64,000 bases of DNA, taken from the NCBI GenBank assembly GCA_913062815.1, contig CAJXWZ010000015.1, positions 55,308 through 119,307 on the forward strand. The letters run 5' to 3'. This DNA is from an uncultured Colwellia sp. (GTDB taxonomy: Bacteria > Pseudomonadota > Gammaproteobacteria > Enterobacterales > Alteromonadaceae). The notes beneath the pieces were generated by a model. It was not told where the DNA came from, made no database searches, and saw only the letters and a list, made by a program, of their open reading frames with translations. The translations under genes were made by a program, and so were the position numbers. This document shows, piece after piece, positions 1 to 8,074 of this stretch (positions are counted from its first letter, which is position 1; each line of letters starts with the position of its first letter).

Positions 1-689
1 TTGACTTATTAAGAGCGATTGCGATTATTTTAATGCTTTTTTTTCATTTTCTCTATGACTTGAATTTTTTAAATCTAGTTGATTTTGATATTGCGGGCGG
101 TCAATATTGGGCTATTTTTAGGAGCGTTATTGTATCCTTTTTTCTAATTACAATGGGAGCCAGTTTAACATTGGCATACCCTGATAAAATTATTTGGAAA
201 AATTTCATTAATCGTCAGTTTGCTTTAGCTATTAGCGCTTTAGTTATTTCATTGATAACATTCGTTGTGATTAAAGAAAATTGGGTGTTTTTTGGCATAA
301 TTCACTTTATTTTTGTGGCAAGCATATTATCTATTGCTTTTCGGCATTCTCCAAAAACATCTCTACTGATATTTGTTGCTATTATATCTGTTTACTATTT
401 TGAATTATTACATAGGCGATGGCCTTTTAATTTTATCGATGCATTACTTCCTCATAAAACTAATGACTTTGTAGCACTATTTCCTTGGTTAGCACTGCCT
501 TTTCTTGGCATTAGCTTAGCTAATCAAGTATTTTTCAAAAGTGAGCAAGCTAAGTCAATTAAGCTACCAGCGTTTTTAACTTTGATAAGCAAGCATTCCT
601 TACTCATCTACTTACTGCATCAACCAATATTTTTTATTTTACTGTATGTTTTCATTGAAATATCTTCATTGAATAGCATATTAAATTAA
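1..689 (+). CDS. DUF1624/HGSNAT-like membrane acyltransferase, 5' truncated by window start
   Basis: Coding frame is open from the first bases: before the first internal Met it reads DLLRAIAIILMLFFHFLYDL, the N-terminal signature of the DUF1624 family (heparan-alpha-glucosaminide N-acetyltransferase catalytic domain). The start therefore lies outside the window and the first Met at 33 is not the true start. The visible part has about six hydrophobic segments and ends in a helix with KHSLLIYLLHQP, which resembles the C-terminal KxSL-IYLxHQP signature of membrane acyltransferases. Known members transfer acetyl groups to sugars across the inner membrane; the substrate here is unknown. It converges on the next gene, with an inverted repeat between them. 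Confidence 0.75.
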   Translation, partial: DLLRAIAIILMLFFHFLYDLNFLNLVDFDIAGGQYWAIFRSVIVSFFLITMGASLTLAYPDKIIWKNFINRQFALAISALVISLITFVVIKENWVFFGIIHFIFVASILSIAFRHSPKTSLLIFVAIISVYYFELLHRRWPFNFIDALLPHKTNDFVALFPWLALPFLGISLANQVFFKSEQAKSIKLPAFLTLISKHSLLIYLLHQPIFFILLYVFIEISSLNSILN

Positions 690-762
690 AGTCAAAACAA
701 GGTAAAACCACATGAAATACCTATGTAGAGAGTCGCAGTATTACCTTCTTGTTAAGGCTATT
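690..762. repeat. Inverted repeat between convergent genes
   Basis: Two arms, ACAAGGTAA near 698 and TTACCTTCTTGT near 741-752, can pair with a 2-nt bulge and a loop of about 35 nt. It lies between two convergent genes. There is no T tract, so it is a weak terminator candidate. The GTTAAGG end also makes it a weak attC-like candidate. Confidence 0.3.
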
Positions 763-1224
763 TTATAAGACAAGGTTTTTAAAGCGGCCAAATACATATT
801 TTTTGTAAATATTTGATAGTAATAGTGTGTACTTTGAGTAATCCATTTGTTTATAGCCAGATGATACTAGTAGGATAATTTCATCAGCTTCAGGGACGTT
901 TTTAGAAATTTTACTTTCAATTTCGTTTATGATTTTTTTAGTTAATGGCTGCGTCAAATAATGATCTTTATATTCTAAGATCATGTCATTTAGGTCGCAG
1001 AGTAAGTAAATTACAGCACCTTCTTTAATCATCTCTACATCGATATCTAACTTATCGTCAACTACATTAACATCTAGAAATGAGAATCCATCAAAATCCT
1101 CTAAATCAATATAGGTAGTTTTATTGTTTGTTATATTCCCTTCACTTAGTAAATGATAATAAAGGAGCAGCACACTTGCCATTGCTGTATTGCCAATTGA
1201 GTAGTTGCTTTTATCGATAATCAT
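763..1224 (-). CDS. Hypothetical protein, about 153 aa
   Basis: I do not recognise this family. I chose the ATG at 1224 (MIIDKSNYSIGNT). The frame stays open to a GTG at 1293, but the extra 23 residues look like read-through of intergenic sequence. The protein is acidic in the middle, has a hydrophobic stretch near residues 17-28 (MASVLLLYYHLL) that is too short for a confident membrane helix, and has a lysine-rich C-terminus. The sequence just upstream contains GCGTTAGAG at 1239-1247 (minus strand), similar to an integron core site placed close to a start codon. No function is proposed. Confidence 0.5.
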   Translation of the reverse strand: MIIDKSNYSIGNTAMASVLLLYYHLLSEGNITNNKTTYIDLEDFDGFSFLDVNVVDDKLDIDVEMIKEGAVIYLLCDLNDMILEYKDHYLTQPLTKKIINEIESKISKNVPEADEIILLVSSGYKQMDYSKYTLLLSNIYKKYVFGRFKNLVL

Positions 1225-1293
1225 ATATACATCATTATCTCTAACGCCCCATGAAAAACTATACAAGAGTGTAATACGGACAAAGGAATACAC

Positions 1294-1841
1294 TGCCTTT
1301 TTCGACTTAACGGGCTAATCGCTATTTTTTTGTTATTTAATATCATGTTTAAATTTATAACTGAATTTTTCAGGATATATTAAATGAGTCAATTGAACAG
1401 GTCGTTAACCTAGGTTAAATAAGTGCATTAAAAATTATTAAAGGACCATTTGTTATGTCATATGAATAAACACTATCTGACGTTAGTTACTTAATAACTA
1501 GTACTATTTGAGCACAATTATTTTTAGCCTAAAGGAAGTTTCTATCGAGTGTCTGCTTTGGTGCTTGAGTTCAAGTGGCGAAGCCGCCTCTCATCTACTC
1601 TAAGTTTCATTTTTACAGAATAATCTAGTAATGAGTAACAGGGCTTTAAATTCTTAATAATAAGATGTCGGTGTTTAGCTTTACAAGGCAAACCAACTCG
1701 GCCCGCCCCAAATACACAGTAGATGCCAAACAGCCGAAACTGAGGCAATGGTACCGGCACTGATTAATAATTTTGTTTTTATACTAATGTACAAGACACT
1801 CATAGTGTTAGTTAATAGCGTTTGTTTAGGGCATATACAAG
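1294..1841. other. Gene-poor stretch with a GC-richer patch
   Basis: 548 bp without a convincing gene. The part at 1542-1760 is open on the minus strand for 72 codons and is richer in G+C than its surroundings; it includes the palindrome CTTGAGTTCAAG near 1565 and a GGCG/CGCC hairpin just after it. The reading frame has no good ribosome binding site and no family I recognise, so I do not call it a gene. The rest (1300-1540) is very AT-rich and shows nothing I can name. Confidence 0.4.
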
Positions 1842-2213
1842 CTATAAATGCTTTACAAAGACATCATATATATTTTTATCAACTTCGGTGCCATAGCAGC
1901 GAGTATGCTTAAATTCTCCATCTTCTTCATAAACACTCGAGTTATAAATAATATATTTAATCTCATTTTTTGCTTGTACTTTTGCTGGGAAGTTCTTCAA
2001 ATTCTCAAGTCTTCCTAAGCGCTCAAACATGTCTGCTAAACAATGCTCATCTAATTGAAATTCTGAAACGTGATGGCCTACGTACTCATCTTTACTATAA
2101 CCTAGCACTTCTAATTCACACACGTTGGCATAAACAATTTCCCCCTCAGGAGAAACTGCGTGGATTCCTATGGAGGACTTATTAATAAAATCTTCGGGAC
2201 TTTCTGAAAACAT
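1842..2213 (-). CDS. Stand-alone PAS domain protein
   Basis: The 123 residues are essentially one PAS fold. An N-terminal motif, GIHAVSPEGEIVYANVCELEVLGYSKDEYVG split over residues 16-46, matches the canonical PAS pattern of a core strand, an asparagine and a GYS-EE/DE turn. No kinase, GGDEF, HTH or other output domain follows, so it probably works by protein-protein interaction or is a sensor fragment. It has its own upstream region containing an AAAT microsatellite. Ligand and partner are unknown. The PAS assignment is secure; the role is not. Confidence 0.8.
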   Translation of the reverse strand: MFSESPEDFINKSSIGIHAVSPEGEIVYANVCELEVLGYSKDEYVGHHVSEFQLDEHCLADMFERLGRLENLKNFPAKVQAKNEIKYIIYNSSVYEEDGEFKHTRCYGTEVDKNIYDVFVKHL

Positions 2214-2255
2214 AATACACCTACGTTAAACGGAGCGATTAAATATTCTTGATTA

Positions 2256-2287
2256 AAATAAATAAATAAATAAATAAATAAATAAAA
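2256..2287. repeat. AAAT tetranucleotide microsatellite (about 8 units)
   Basis: An uninterrupted run of AAAT units starts about 42 bp upstream of the PAS-protein start codon. It occupies the place where the promoter or 5' leader should be. Such runs can change length by slipped-strand mispairing. Confidence 0.85.
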
Positions 2288-2401
2288 AACAACGATTGTT
2301 GATACTAATTAGCTTAAGCGAGAAAAAAGAAAAAGCCAATGTTATTTATGACGTGCTTAACTGTATTGATAAATTAACAACAATTAGCCAGTTGTTCTTC
2401 A

Positions 2402-2941
2402 TTAGAATGATGAACCAGGTTGTTTTAAAAACACGAGTTCTTCATTTGAAGACTTCCTACCTAAGATAGAGTTTCTATGAGGGTAGCGTCCAAACTGCTT
2501 GATTATATCTCTGTGCTTTATTTCAAAATCTACATTTGATTGAATACCATTTTTTTCAAAGAGTGTTAATGCAACATCATGTATTTTTAATGATTCACTA
2601 TGCATGTAAGGCATGTAGAGAAATGATCTTTCAATTTCATTCAATTCAGCATCTTTTCCTAACGAGATTGCTTCTTGTGAAAGTGCCAGCGCTAAAGGAT
2701 CCGATGAAAAGGCGTTAGGGGTATCTCTATATATATTTCTAGAAAATTGATCTAGTACAATAATTTCAGCTAATCGGCCTTTAGCTGTACTTCGCCAATC
2801 AAACAGTTCACCTTGACTGGCTTGCTGCAGTAAAGATAAGAACTTATTTTCTATGAGTTGATCAAACTCAGTGTCTTTAACCCACCACTTAGACGGCTCT
2901 ATATCTTGAAACCAAAAAGTTAACACATCATTAGGACGCAT
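2402..2941 (-). CDS. DUF924 family protein
   Basis: A 179-residue protein with DUF924 features: the start VLTFWFQDIEPSKWWVKD, the segment EIIVLDQFSRNIYRDTPNAF, the motif FLYMPYMHSE, and the C-terminal FGRYPHRNSILGR. The family is widespread, all-helical with a TPR-like fold, and has no agreed biochemical function. Length is normal for the family, so it appears intact. An AGGAG ribosome binding site precedes the ATG. It lies 32 bp downstream of the next gene on the same strand and may be transcribed with it. Confidence 0.88.
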   Translation of the reverse strand: MRPNDVLTFWFQDIEPSKWWVKDTEFDQLIENKFLSLLQQASQGELFDWRSTAKGRLAEIIVLDQFSRNIYRDTPNAFSSDPLALALSQEAISLGKDAELNEIERSFLYMPYMHSESLKIHDVALTLFEKNGIQSNVDFEIKHRDIIKQFGRYPHRNSILGRKSSNEELVFLKQPGSSF

Positions 2942-2973
2942 TTTATTCTCCTTTATATGACCGTTAGTTCTCT

Positions 2974-3324
2974 TTATGAAACTGAAGCGTTTACCACTTC
3001 AAGCTTATCATGACGCTGTACGATATGAACAAAAGCAAGGAACTCATCTTCTGATTTTGAGTACCACTGTTTCCAAAAAACTCTGACATCGGTTTTTTTT
3101 CTAAAGACACCCATTAATTCACGTTTAGTAAATATACCTAGTGCCTTTTGATAAGACTTACACTGTGCTTCTAACTCCGCTTTAGTGACAATGTTTTTCA
3201 TCTTGTCACTAAAGTCTCTGATATGCTTTTCATGGTTAATTTCAGTGGAACCATCCATTAAATTATCCATAATAGGGGCCACTAACGCCATAATTTCATC
3301 ATCTGAGAGTGTTAACCAATTCAT
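2974..3324 (-). CDS. Hypothetical protein, 116 aa
   Basis: I do not recognise the family. The protein is soluble and predicted mostly helical in its first 75 residues, with many Lys and Glu, followed by a more strand-like segment (FLAFVHIVQRHDKLEVVN) at the C-terminus. The layout is vaguely like an NTF2-like fold, but I see no motif to support that. It starts 14 bp after the stop of the upstream MmcQ/YjbR gene, and the DUF924 gene follows at 32 bp, so the three may form a small operon. Confidence 0.6.
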   Translation of the reverse strand: MNWLTLSDDEIMALVAPIMDNLMDGSTEINHEKHIRDFSDKMKNIVTKAELEAQCKSYQKALGIFTKRELMGVFRKKTDVRVFWKQWYSKSEDEFLAFVHIVQRHDKLEVVNASVS

Positions 3325-3338
3325 AAGTTCCTCAACAG

Positions 3339-3704
3339 TTAAAGTTGGTTTAAACCAAGTTCTTTTTGTTTTGTTTTAGATAGCCCAAGCGACACGATAC
3401 GATGTGATTCACTTAAGTAGTAACATAATTCTTCATGTTTTACTTGTTTACTATCATATTGTTGTATCCATTTCATGCCACGGTTAGCGAAATAAGGAGC
3501 AGGCTTGTAACCTAAATAATCACTTAGGAAATCAAAATTCAACGGAGACGTTTTAAACGTAAAAGCAGGCTGTTTTTTATCAGACCAGCCGCCAAGAGCA
3601 AAGACTTTACCACCGACTTTCCAAACATGAGAGTTACCCCATTGCACCACATAAGTTGTAGCTGGTAATGCACCGCAGAATTTATTAAAGCTATCGTAAT
3701 CCAT
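3339..3704 (-). CDS. MmcQ/YjbR family protein
   Basis: 121 residues that fit the MmcQ/YjbR (CyaY-like fold) family: an N-terminal FCGALPATTYVVQWGNSHVWKVGGKVFAL split over residues 9-37, then the FKTSPLNFDFL segment and the GMKWIQQYD segment common to the family. The fold has been called a DNA-binding domain by analogy, but no specific activity is established. Length is normal. It heads a possible three-gene unit with the hypothetical and DUF924 genes downstream. Such proteins are frequent in mobile cassette arrays. Confidence 0.85.
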   Translation of the reverse strand: MDYDSFNKFCGALPATTYVVQWGNSHVWKVGGKVFALGGWSDKKQPAFTFKTSPLNFDFLSDYLGYKPAPYFANRGMKWIQQYDSKQVKHEELCYYLSESHRIVSLGLSKTKQKELGLNQL

Positions 3705-3778
3705 TATTATTTTATACTTTAGTATGTTGCAGCTAAGGACTAGTAAAAAAATTACTTATTAAACAGTTAAGACGTTAA

Positions 3779-4153
3779 TCATACAGCCAGTTTTTCATAA
3801 AATTTAAACTCAATTAAATTTCCTGCAGGGTCATTGATAATGAACTTACCTGACTCACTGCCATCTTCATTTAATTTTTCTATAGGTGCAAGTTTAAAAG
3901 AGTTACTTGATGTTACAACTTTTTTAGAAAGTGATAACCATTCGGATTTGGCTAAAATCACCCCGAAGTGATCAATGGCTTGGGCGGGCATTGAAGTTGT
4001 TTCTTGGTGCAAGGTCAGTTGGTGGCCAAAGAAAATAATATCAAGCCATTGACCAGTATCACGACCTTTTTTGCAATCTAAAAAATTTATATAAAAGTCT
4101 TCTGCTGCTCGTAAATGCGGCACTACAAATGATAAGTGAAATGGGTTATTCAA
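3779..4153 (-). CDS. VOC superfamily (glyoxalase/bleomycin-resistance-like) protein
   Basis: 124 residues with the paired beta-alpha-beta-beta-beta arrangement of the VOC fold. It opens with HLSFVVPHLRAAEDFYINFL and ends with INDPAGNLIEFKFYE, the usual DPxGNxIEF end. Potential metal ligands are His near residue 6, His near residue 53 (the LTLHQE segment) and the Glu of IEFKFY. VOC proteins include lyases, dioxygenases and antibiotic-binding proteins; nothing in the sequence fixes the substrate. Length is normal for one domain pair. Flanking genes are unrelated. Confidence 0.85.
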   Translation of the reverse strand: MNNPFHLSFVVPHLRAAEDFYINFLDCKKGRDTGQWLDIIFFGHQLTLHQETTSMPAQAIDHFGVILAKSEWLSLSKKVVTSSNSFKLAPIEKLNEDGSESGKFIINDPAGNLIEFKFYEKLAV

Positions 4154-4189
4154 TTTAATTCCTTTTAATGGAGGTGCTGAGTTACTTTA

Positions 4190-4789
4190 TCAAAAAGTGT
4201 AATTTACACCTAAACTAGTGCTTTTCCAGGTAGAAGACTCGCGAGAGTCAATTTTTAGCCTAGGTAGTGTCTGAAAGTCTATAAAAAAATTAAATGACTC
4301 AGATAATTGATAATTTAAACCAATACCATAATTTATACCACTTTCTGAATGTTTATATATATAAGGGTAGGTTGTAGTTGTATTGCCTTCTATCGTTGTA
4401 TAGCTGTTCGTTGTTGTAATTTCATACTTACTTTTAGTTATTCCAGCCAACGCATAAATATTAAATCCATGACCTATAGGATAGGAGGCTTTAAAAAGAA
4501 TAGCTTTTTGAGTATCTATCTCCTCCTTATATTTTGCATTTGGCAGTTTGTTTACATTGAATGGGTGGGAATAGCCTGAAGTACCTCCGCTAAACCTTGT
4601 TTCTAAAGCCAAATATTGATTGTATTGATAGCCTGCAATAATCCCAAGGGTGTTAAATTCTCTATCTGGCGTAGAAGTGATCTTTTGCTCACTATGATGT
4701 GTGCCAATATACCAGTTAGGGAAATCTTCAGCATTAGCTTGAAACGTTAACAGTAGAGGAGCAAATCTTATGAAGTATAGTTTTTTCAT
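4190..4789 (-). CDS. OmpA/OmpW-like outer-membrane beta-barrel protein
   Basis: 199 residues with an N-terminal signal peptide ending near TFQANA-ED, so it is exported. After it come alternating hydrophobic strands with turn residues (LGIIAGYQYNQYLALETRFSG; GFNIYALAGITKSKYEI; GINYGIGLNYQLSESFNFFIDF) and a C-terminal strand ending in an aromatic residue (SLGVNYTF), the BAM recognition signal. This is the outer-membrane beta-barrel (OMP_b-brl) pattern of about eight strands. No peptidoglycan-binding domain follows. The cargo or role is unknown. Confidence 0.82.
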   Translation of the reverse strand: MKKLYFIRFAPLLLTFQANAEDFPNWYIGTHHSEQKITSTPDREFNTLGIIAGYQYNQYLALETRFSGGTSGYSHPFNVNKLPNAKYKEEIDTQKAILFKASYPIGHGFNIYALAGITKSKYEITTTNSYTTIEGNTTTTYPYIYKHSESGINYGIGLNYQLSESFNFFIDFQTLPRLKIDSRESSTWKSTSLGVNYTF

Positions 4790-4979
4790 GTTAATCCTTT
4801 AAATATTCTATGAGGTAATTGACTTAAACTGCTTATTGGCAATGCAGTTCGCTGCATTATGCACAGCTAAACTGAACAGTAGCTGAATGAATGCTAAATA
4901 AATTCATACGCATAAGCTTGACGAATATCTATTGTGCTGTATTGAACTAATTGGTGGGATATTAACGGTATAGCAAGTT

Positions 4980-5426
4980 TTACAAACACATTTTTAACTT
5001 TCGTCCAGTAAAAGTGAAGCCATTCTTTTGGTAGAAATTAAATGTTCTGTCCCATTCTTCATTTGGCGGTGCAGAAACGTCAATTCTGTGCCACTGCTTT
5101 TTTTCGGCAATAAGGCGAATTTCTTCAAGAACCCTTTTACCCACACCTTGACAACGGTAGTTTTCATTGACCCATAGTTCATTGATTATGCCGTATTTTC
5201 CATGAGCAAATATTGAAAACGATTCACCTAAAGTAAAAAAGGCAACAGTCTCATTTTTCTCCTTCAAGCAATAAGCTTCATGGTTATTTGTGGAGGCTTG
5301 TAATTGCGAACAAATATCATCGAATACTTCATTGGAGGGAACGGCTTCTTTATCAAATAGTTCAGTATAAAGTAGCGTTATAAAGTTTTTGATTTCGCTC
5401 TTTTCGGTAACCCTAGATATCTTCAT
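4980..5426 (-). CDS. GNAT family N-acetyltransferase
   Basis: 148 residues. The acetyl-CoA motif A is visible as NENYRCQGVGKRVLEEI around residues 87-103, preceded by the strand INELWVNE and followed by the motif B region NFYQKNGFTFTGRKLKM at the C-terminus. The fold and length are those of single-domain GNAT enzymes, which acetylate amines on small molecules or proteins. The acceptor cannot be read from the sequence. It starts at ATG 5426, preceded by AGGAATG. A second open frame inside it on the same strand is a shadow. Confidence 0.88.
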   Translation of the reverse strand: MKISRVTEKSEIKNFITLLYTELFDKEAVPSNEVFDDICSQLQASTNNHEAYCLKEKNETVAFFTLGESFSIFAHGKYGIINELWVNENYRCQGVGKRVLEEIRLIAEKKQWHRIDVSAPPNEEWDRTFNFYQKNGFTFTGRKLKMCL

Positions 5427-5465
5427 TTACATTCCTGATAGATTTTATATTGATTCATCACTAGC

Positions 5466-5939
5466 TTAGTCTGGTAATAATTCGCTAAGTTGTTGAATGG
5501 TATTTACATTTTTTGCAACAGAGGGAGGAGGGGCTTTGGTGTACCAGTAAGGCTGAATACCTACAGAGATAGCAGGTTTAACATCTTTTTCAAAGCTATC
5601 GCCTACCATGGCCACATTTTTTGCGGATACATGAAGGATTTCAAGAATAGCTGCAAGAAATTCTGGACTTCCTTTTGATATTCCTAAAGTAGCTTTACAG
5701 AAGTAGCCCGAGATATATTCACTTAAACCCACGCGTTCAAAGGCCTGCTTTATTTCTCTTTCTGTTGAGTCAGCAGCTCCGGTGGCAATATATATTGATG
5801 CCTTTTTAGAAAGGGCTTCGAGTACTTCTTTGGCGCCAGCAATCGCTTCAACAATGTCCCAGTCGCACATTTTTCCTTTGGCATCTGGAAAGTCCACCAT
5901 TAAGGTGTTGCCCCAATCGAAAAGGTAAACGTTAATCAC
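5466..5939 (-). CDS. HAD-superfamily hydrolase
   Basis: 157 residues with HAD motifs in order: motif I YLFDWGNTL near the N-terminus (the second Asp of DxD is replaced by Gly, as in several HAD subfamilies), motif II IYIATGA, motif III Lys in GISKGSPEF, and motif IV MVGDSFEKDVKPA. The cap is short. Members are mostly small-molecule phosphatases; the substrate is unknown. A GGAGG site lies directly upstream of the ATG. It sits 40 bp upstream of the GNAT gene on the same strand. Confidence 0.85.
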   Translation of the reverse strand: MINVYLFDWGNTLMVDFPDAKGKMCDWDIVEAIAGAKEVLEALSKKASIYIATGAADSTEREIKQAFERVGLSEYISGYFCKATLGISKGSPEFLAAILEILHVSAKNVAMVGDSFEKDVKPAISVGIQPYWYTKAPPPSVAKNVNTIQQLSELLPD

Positions 5940-6190
5940 TCAACCTCCGTTGAAATATTCTGTAGATGTAAGTATTCAAAAGTCAATATATTGCACTACG
6001 ACTCAACAGTCTAATCTTTTGAATAAAGAAAGCTGAACTAAAGATAAGTAGAGTTCAAGGAAGGTTTGATACGAAATAGCGACGACAGCAAATAAATTAA
6101 GTAATGCTGAAATTGCTCAGCGATTGATGCTATTCATAATTTTTTTATGAACAATATAGTGACTCAGTGCTTAATAACTATATGAGGTGT

Positions 6191-6556
6191 TCACTCGGAG
6201 TTATTACATCCAATATTACGTTTTTTTATTTCTTGCAGATCGTCGCTAAATGAAAATAATATTTCGTCATGATCATCGAGAAAATTTTTGCCAAAGTAGT
6301 AAGGGAAGCTCTTCGCTTTGCCAATCAATAATTCATACTTTTCAATAGAATGAAGCACATAGCCGTAAAATCCGGAATATTCATTATTACAGCTGTCTAC
6401 ATATTCAGTTAATAGCCTAGAAGCGATGGATATTTCTCGCTGAAAGTCATTAATCTCATCTGATAACTTAAATCTTGAGGCTTGGTAATGTGCAATACCA
6501 TAGCCTATCAAGATCATTAATAAAAAAGGGATGATTTTCTTAACACTAAACTTCAT
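6191..6556 (-). CDS. Hypothetical membrane-anchored protein, 121 aa
   Basis: No family recognised. Residues 7-24 (KIIPFLLMILIGYGIAHY) form an uncleaved signal anchor or a single membrane segment, so most of the chain is probably periplasmic. The rest is helical and charged, with two cysteines (SCNNEY near residue 56 and the C-terminal GCNN) that could form a disulfide in the periplasm. It is flanked by 100-250 bp of non-coding DNA on each side, so it is probably monocistronic. Confidence 0.6.
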   Translation of the reverse strand: MKFSVKKIIPFLLMILIGYGIAHYQASRFKLSDEINDFQREISIASRLLTEYVDSCNNEYSGFYGYVLHSIEKYELLIGKAKSFPYYFGKNFLDDHDEILFSFSDDLQEIKKRNIGCNNSE

Positions 6557-6691
6557 TTTGATTTGCCTAAACTGTTTTATACTGTATCTATTTCAATGCA
6601 CTTATACTCGATAGAGCATAATCAACAAGATACATAAAACTTGAAGACGTTTGTCAGGTTGTTGAGGAATATTCTGATGGTAAAATTTAAA

Positions 6692-7060
6692 CTATTTATA
6701 AAAAGCTATCGCTAATTGTAACAGTGCAAAAATAGCCATAATGGTTATCAATAGTTTGTCCTTGCGACGAAAGTTGTTTATTACAGGGTCTTGCTGTTGT
6801 GATAAAAAACCACTTGTTAGTGATTCTTCCATATTTGCAGCCTTTGCAGTTGTCTCATTCATGCCCATCTTATTGACGCATAATTTTTTCCATTCAGTTG
6901 GATAAACAGATTTAACATGAGCTTGTAGCTTTTTAAAATGAACAATTCTAAAAATTAAAAATAATGAGGCAAGACAAACAGGTAAATAAGTCAAGGTGTT
7001 GATAGGCAATTCCATTTGTAAGTTTACATAATAAAACAGTGTGTTAGTGTTAATTAACAT
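6692..7060 (-). CDS. Hypothetical protein with two membrane segments
   Basis: 122 residues with a hydrophobic segment at about 22-40 and another at the C-terminus (LLITIMAIFALLQLAIAFY), separated by a charged cytoplasmic loop. The topology resembles UspB-like small membrane proteins, but the similarity is only in layout and I do not assign it. The start ATG lies inside the sequence GTTATGT at the end of a 91-bp element shared in style with three other places in this region. Confidence 0.6.
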   Translation of the reverse strand: MLINTNTLFYYVNLQMELPINTLTYLPVCLASLFLIFRIVHFKKLQAHVKSVYPTEWKKLCVNKMGMNETTAKAANMEESLTSGFLSQQQDPVINNFRRKDKLLITIMAIFALLQLAIAFYK

Positions 7061-7147
7061 AACAAGGAATAAACAAATTACAACCGCTTTGTTCCTTCTT
7101 TATTTTTGCCGTTATTAAAAGCTACACTTTAAAGCGAACAGTTAATC
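7057..7147 (-). other. attC-like element, candidate 1 (91 bp)
   Basis: Bounded by ACATAAC (7057-7063) and GTTAATC (7141-7147). The DUF1059 stop codon overlaps one end and the next gene's start codon overlaps the other. An internal CGCTTT/AAAGCG pair can form part of a stem. See the cassette-array finding. Confidence 0.35.
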
Positions 7148-7378
7148 TTCAGGTAAGGCATTAAATTCAGCCTTTTTTGCTTCAAACCAATTTTTCATGA
7201 CCTCGGGTTGCTGCATTAGTTCACGCATTTCATTCATTGCTTCAAGGTGAGCTGCATCTTGTTTCTGAAACATATCCATGCCGTGTGCTTTACTCAATTC
7301 TGCGATATCATCAAAACAACTCGCTTGGAACGCTTTATTACAAGCACCACCTAATTGCTTACAAGTCATCGTTTTCAT
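7142..7378 (-). CDS. DUF1059-like small protein
   Basis: 78 residues starting MKTMTCKQLGGACNKAF, which matches the DUF1059 start (MKTMTCxxLGG-C). I chose ATG 7378 because the sequence TTGGAGG lies just upstream; the earlier TTG at 7390 would include the ribosome binding site. The rest is a charged helix pair with many Met and Glu residues. The two N-terminal Cys could bind metal. Function is unknown. The stop codon overlaps the attC-like element on its 3' side. Confidence 0.75.
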   Translation of the reverse strand: MKTMTCKQLGGACNKAFQASCFDDIAELSKAHGMDMFQKQDAAHLEAMNEMRELMQQPEVMKNWFEAKKAEFNALPED

Positions 7379-7440
7379 ATTTACCTCCAAAGGTATAGTA
7401 AATCATCTGATTGTGATTTTAGTTTCGCCAAAGAGGCTTG

Positions 7441-7917
7441 TTAGAGCAACGCATTTATTCGATCATAAAAGAGCTTTTTTCCCTGTTGATAAAGGTCTTT
7501 GTCATGTGGGTATTTTGCATGTAAGTCCTGTTTTATCTGGTTTAACTCTGCAATGAATACTAAGTTACCTTGCATCACCTTAACAAAGTTTAAGTGTTTT
7601 TCTATGTTTACATTACCAGTCTGGAATATGTGCAAATGAACCTTCCTGTGTTTTTTTGCAAAGTATTCTCTCCCTGCAATACCGTATTCACCTTTATAAA
7701 CATAACCTAAATTTACAAAGTGTTGAGATAATGAACTTACTTCAGATATATCTTCAACAACCCCCAACAGGTCGATACAGTCTTTTGCATATAACCCATT
7801 TATCGCGGTTGAACCAATATGAAGAATTTCAATACCACCTGCATAGTTAGCAATGATTAAGTCTTTTTCATGCTCAAACTCAGAATTCCATATCTCTTTA
7901 TGTTCAAATAAATACAT
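7441..7917 (-). CDS. GrpB family (UPF0157) protein
   Basis: 158 residues of the GrpB family, a branch of the nucleotidyltransferase fold. The signature is ILHIGSTAINGLYAKDCIDLLGVV (split over residues 30-53), matching the family's HxGSTAVxGLxAKPxxDxxV, with Lys-Asp replaced here by KDCID. Later family landmarks are GYVYKGEYGIAGREYF and KHLNFVKVM. The usual GSTS/GSTA active-site loop is present. Substrate unknown. Stop codon TAA lies in CTCTAAC, the same context as in the cassette-like genes. Confidence 0.85.
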   Translation of the reverse strand: MYLFEHKEIWNSEFEHEKDLIIANYAGGIEILHIGSTAINGLYAKDCIDLLGVVEDISEVSSLSQHFVNLGYVYKGEYGIAGREYFAKKHRKVHLHIFQTGNVNIEKHLNFVKVMQGNLVFIAELNQIKQDLHAKYPHDKDLYQQGKKLFYDRINALL

Positions 7918-8074
7918 GTTCTCTTATGCTTAAATAGGCGCAAAACACTAACTAAATGGTGCTTTAAATTAACTAAATAAGAGAGTAAAAGCTAATGTTT
8001 TTCGCTTTGTTTGTGGATATTATTAGCAATTAAAACATCAAAAAACTTAGCTGTTTCATCATAACCTTAATAAC

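Noticed and set aside
1542..1760. 72-codon minus-strand ORF in a GC-richer patch
   Set aside because: No ribosome binding site, no recognised family and odd composition; I describe the patch but do not call a gene.
3324..3345. attC-like boundary at GTTAAAG near 3339
   Set aside because: The partner site would have to fit within 15 bp before the next start codon, too short for any attC.
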